This document shows, in pieces, positions 63,244 to 64,000 of a DNA stretch of 64,000 nucleotides; the first letter of the stretch is position 1, and the number at the start of each line of letters is the position of its first letter. Location: contig OY723290.1 in NCBI GenBank assembly GCA_963210315.1, positions 248,001 through 312,000 of the forward strand, read 5' to 3'. The notes below the pieces were generated by a model that saw nothing but the letters and a program-made list of their open reading frames with translations, searched no databases and was not told the DNA's origin. The stretch comes from Rhynchopus euleeides (lineage: Eukaryota; Euglenozoa; Diplonemea; Diplonemida; Diplonemidae). Made by a program: the position numbers and the translations under genes.

Positions 63244-64000
63244 TCACGGAGGATATGAATGCGGCACATAGTCGACGATGTACAGGGGCAGCACCTGTGC
63301 TGGGTGGAACACGATGTACTCAGAGTTGATGACACCCAGCTCTGGCTTAGCACGGTGTCCCAGCCCCTTGACGTAGTAGGAGTCGTGCCCCTTCAGCGTG
63401 TCCCACACGTGGGGCGCCTCCTCCAGGTGCTCCGACGGGTCGACGCACCACGTGATGTCGTGCATGGCGTCGCGCTGCTTCAGGTTGGATTCGATGAGGA
63501 AGGGGTTGCCAAGGTTGACGCGGCACCGCACGAGCGAGTGGGTCCCGCCATGTGGGCGCACGTAGCGGTGTGACTTGGCAGCGTCGTCTGCCAGGTAGAT
63601 GCCGAGCCCGAACATGTGGCACATGTTCCACTTGTGGTGCTCAGTGCACAGCTCGCAGTCCGTCCCACACAGCGTGGTGGACAGACCCTTGCCGCCCGAC
63701 AGCCAGCATGCGTCAGATGGGCACGAGTCGGCGGGGCTCTGCAGCCCGCGTTGCAGCACGGTGTGCAGCACAGAGCACGCCGTGCCGTGCCACAGATCCA
63801 CCTCCGACACATTCCCATGCTTCGAGTTAAGGTAGGAACGGCGTGTCTTGTAGGCCCCCTCCTGTGTCGTGTTGATCACACGCTGGATGCCCAACACGCG
63901 CCCCACGCCACGCATGCTTTCCTCCAGCTCGTGATACTTCGCAGACCCGGAAAGCACCTTCTGGTAATGCACACGGGCCCCGCTGTGGATGGAGGCCGAA
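63244..64000 (-). CDS. Second multidomain PARP paralogue, 3' part only (window edge)
   Basis: Open to the right edge; the visible 251 codons correspond to residues about 599-849 of the neighbouring protein. The PARP catalytic domain is intact, with WHGT, FGLGIYLAD and NSEYIVF. The last 165 residues or so are identical to the neighbour, and about 490 bp of DNA around 63259-63748 appear identical too. Upstream of that, substitutions accumulate (RSYLNSKHGNVSEVDL versus RSFFQSKHGDVLEMDL). The start codon and N-terminal domains lie outside the window. Offset from the first copy is 3145 bp. Confidence 0.9.
   Translation of the reverse strand, partial: SASIHSGARVHYQKVLSGSAKYHELEESMRGVGRVLGIQRVINTTQEGAYKTRRSYLNSKHGNVSEVDLWHGTACSVLHTVLQRGLQSPADSCPSDACWLSGGKGLSTTLCGTDCELCTEHHKWNMCHMFGLGIYLADDAAKSHRYVRPHGGTHSLVRCRVNLGNPFLIESNLKQRDAMHDITWCVDPSEHLEEAPHVWDTLKGHDSYYVKGLGHRAKPELGVINSEYIVFHPAQVLPLYIVDYVPHSYPP

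Overview
The window looks like nuclear DNA of a diplonemid or close euglenozoan relative (Diplonema-type flagellate). Four observations support this. (1) Every protein gene I can support, eight host genes and all retrotransposon ORFs, lies on the minus strand, as in polycistronic euglenozoan genomes. (2) Coding regions are GC-rich and, with one exception, uninterrupted. Gene upstream regions carry C/T-rich stretches on the coding strand followed by AG, as expected for spliced-leader (SL) acceptors. (3) A near-copy of the diplonemid SL is embedded at the 5' end of a retrotransposon (34384-34421, minus). (4) The retrotransposons are of the ingi/L1Tc type, including a 2A-like peptide. No tRNA, rRNA or CRISPR was recognised.

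Layout. 1-7 kb: a small putatively acylated protein, a CCCH+LRR protein and argininosuccinate lyase. 7-26 kb: mostly repeats. These include a 2.3-kb TA-flanked TIR element with a candidate transposase ORF and a small histone-like ORF (10.9-13.2 kb), two inverted GGTACC-palindrome arrays, a recent 5'-truncated retrotransposon (15.9-17.2 kb), decayed retroelement tails, a 177-bp GA microsatellite and nested foldback elements (23.8-25.7 kb). 26.8-27.4 kb: two small uncertain ORFs between direct repeats. 28.3-34.4 kb: an essentially full-length ORF1-ORF2 non-LTR retrotransposon. 36.6-40.3 kb: a second, 5'-truncated retrotransposon of another family. 40.4-48 kb: minisatellite and satellite DNA with no supported gene. 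48-64 kb: host genes resume with a triple-CCCH protein, an RTP1/TANGO6-like protein, an FCP/SCP-type phosphatase, V-ATPase subunit e (split by one cis-spliced intron) and a tandem pair of multidomain PARP proteins, the second cut by the window edge.

How the genes relate. I see no metabolic operon; neighbours share direction, not function. Several products are RNA- or transcription-related (CCCH proteins, RTP1-like, FCP-like, PARP with cold-shock and RRM-like folds), which suits a lineage that regulates mainly after transcription.

Most interesting is the retrotransposon at 28.3-34.4 kb. Its 5' end is the spliced leader itself, so it was probably copied from a trans-spliced mRNA. ORF1 and ORF2 share one frame, separated by a single TGA, and a 2A motif (GDIEQNPGP) follows 25 codons later. 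No ATG lies upstream of the endonuclease, so readthrough followed by 2A skipping is a testable expression model. Seven of eight host genes end in TGA, so TGA is not simply reassigned.
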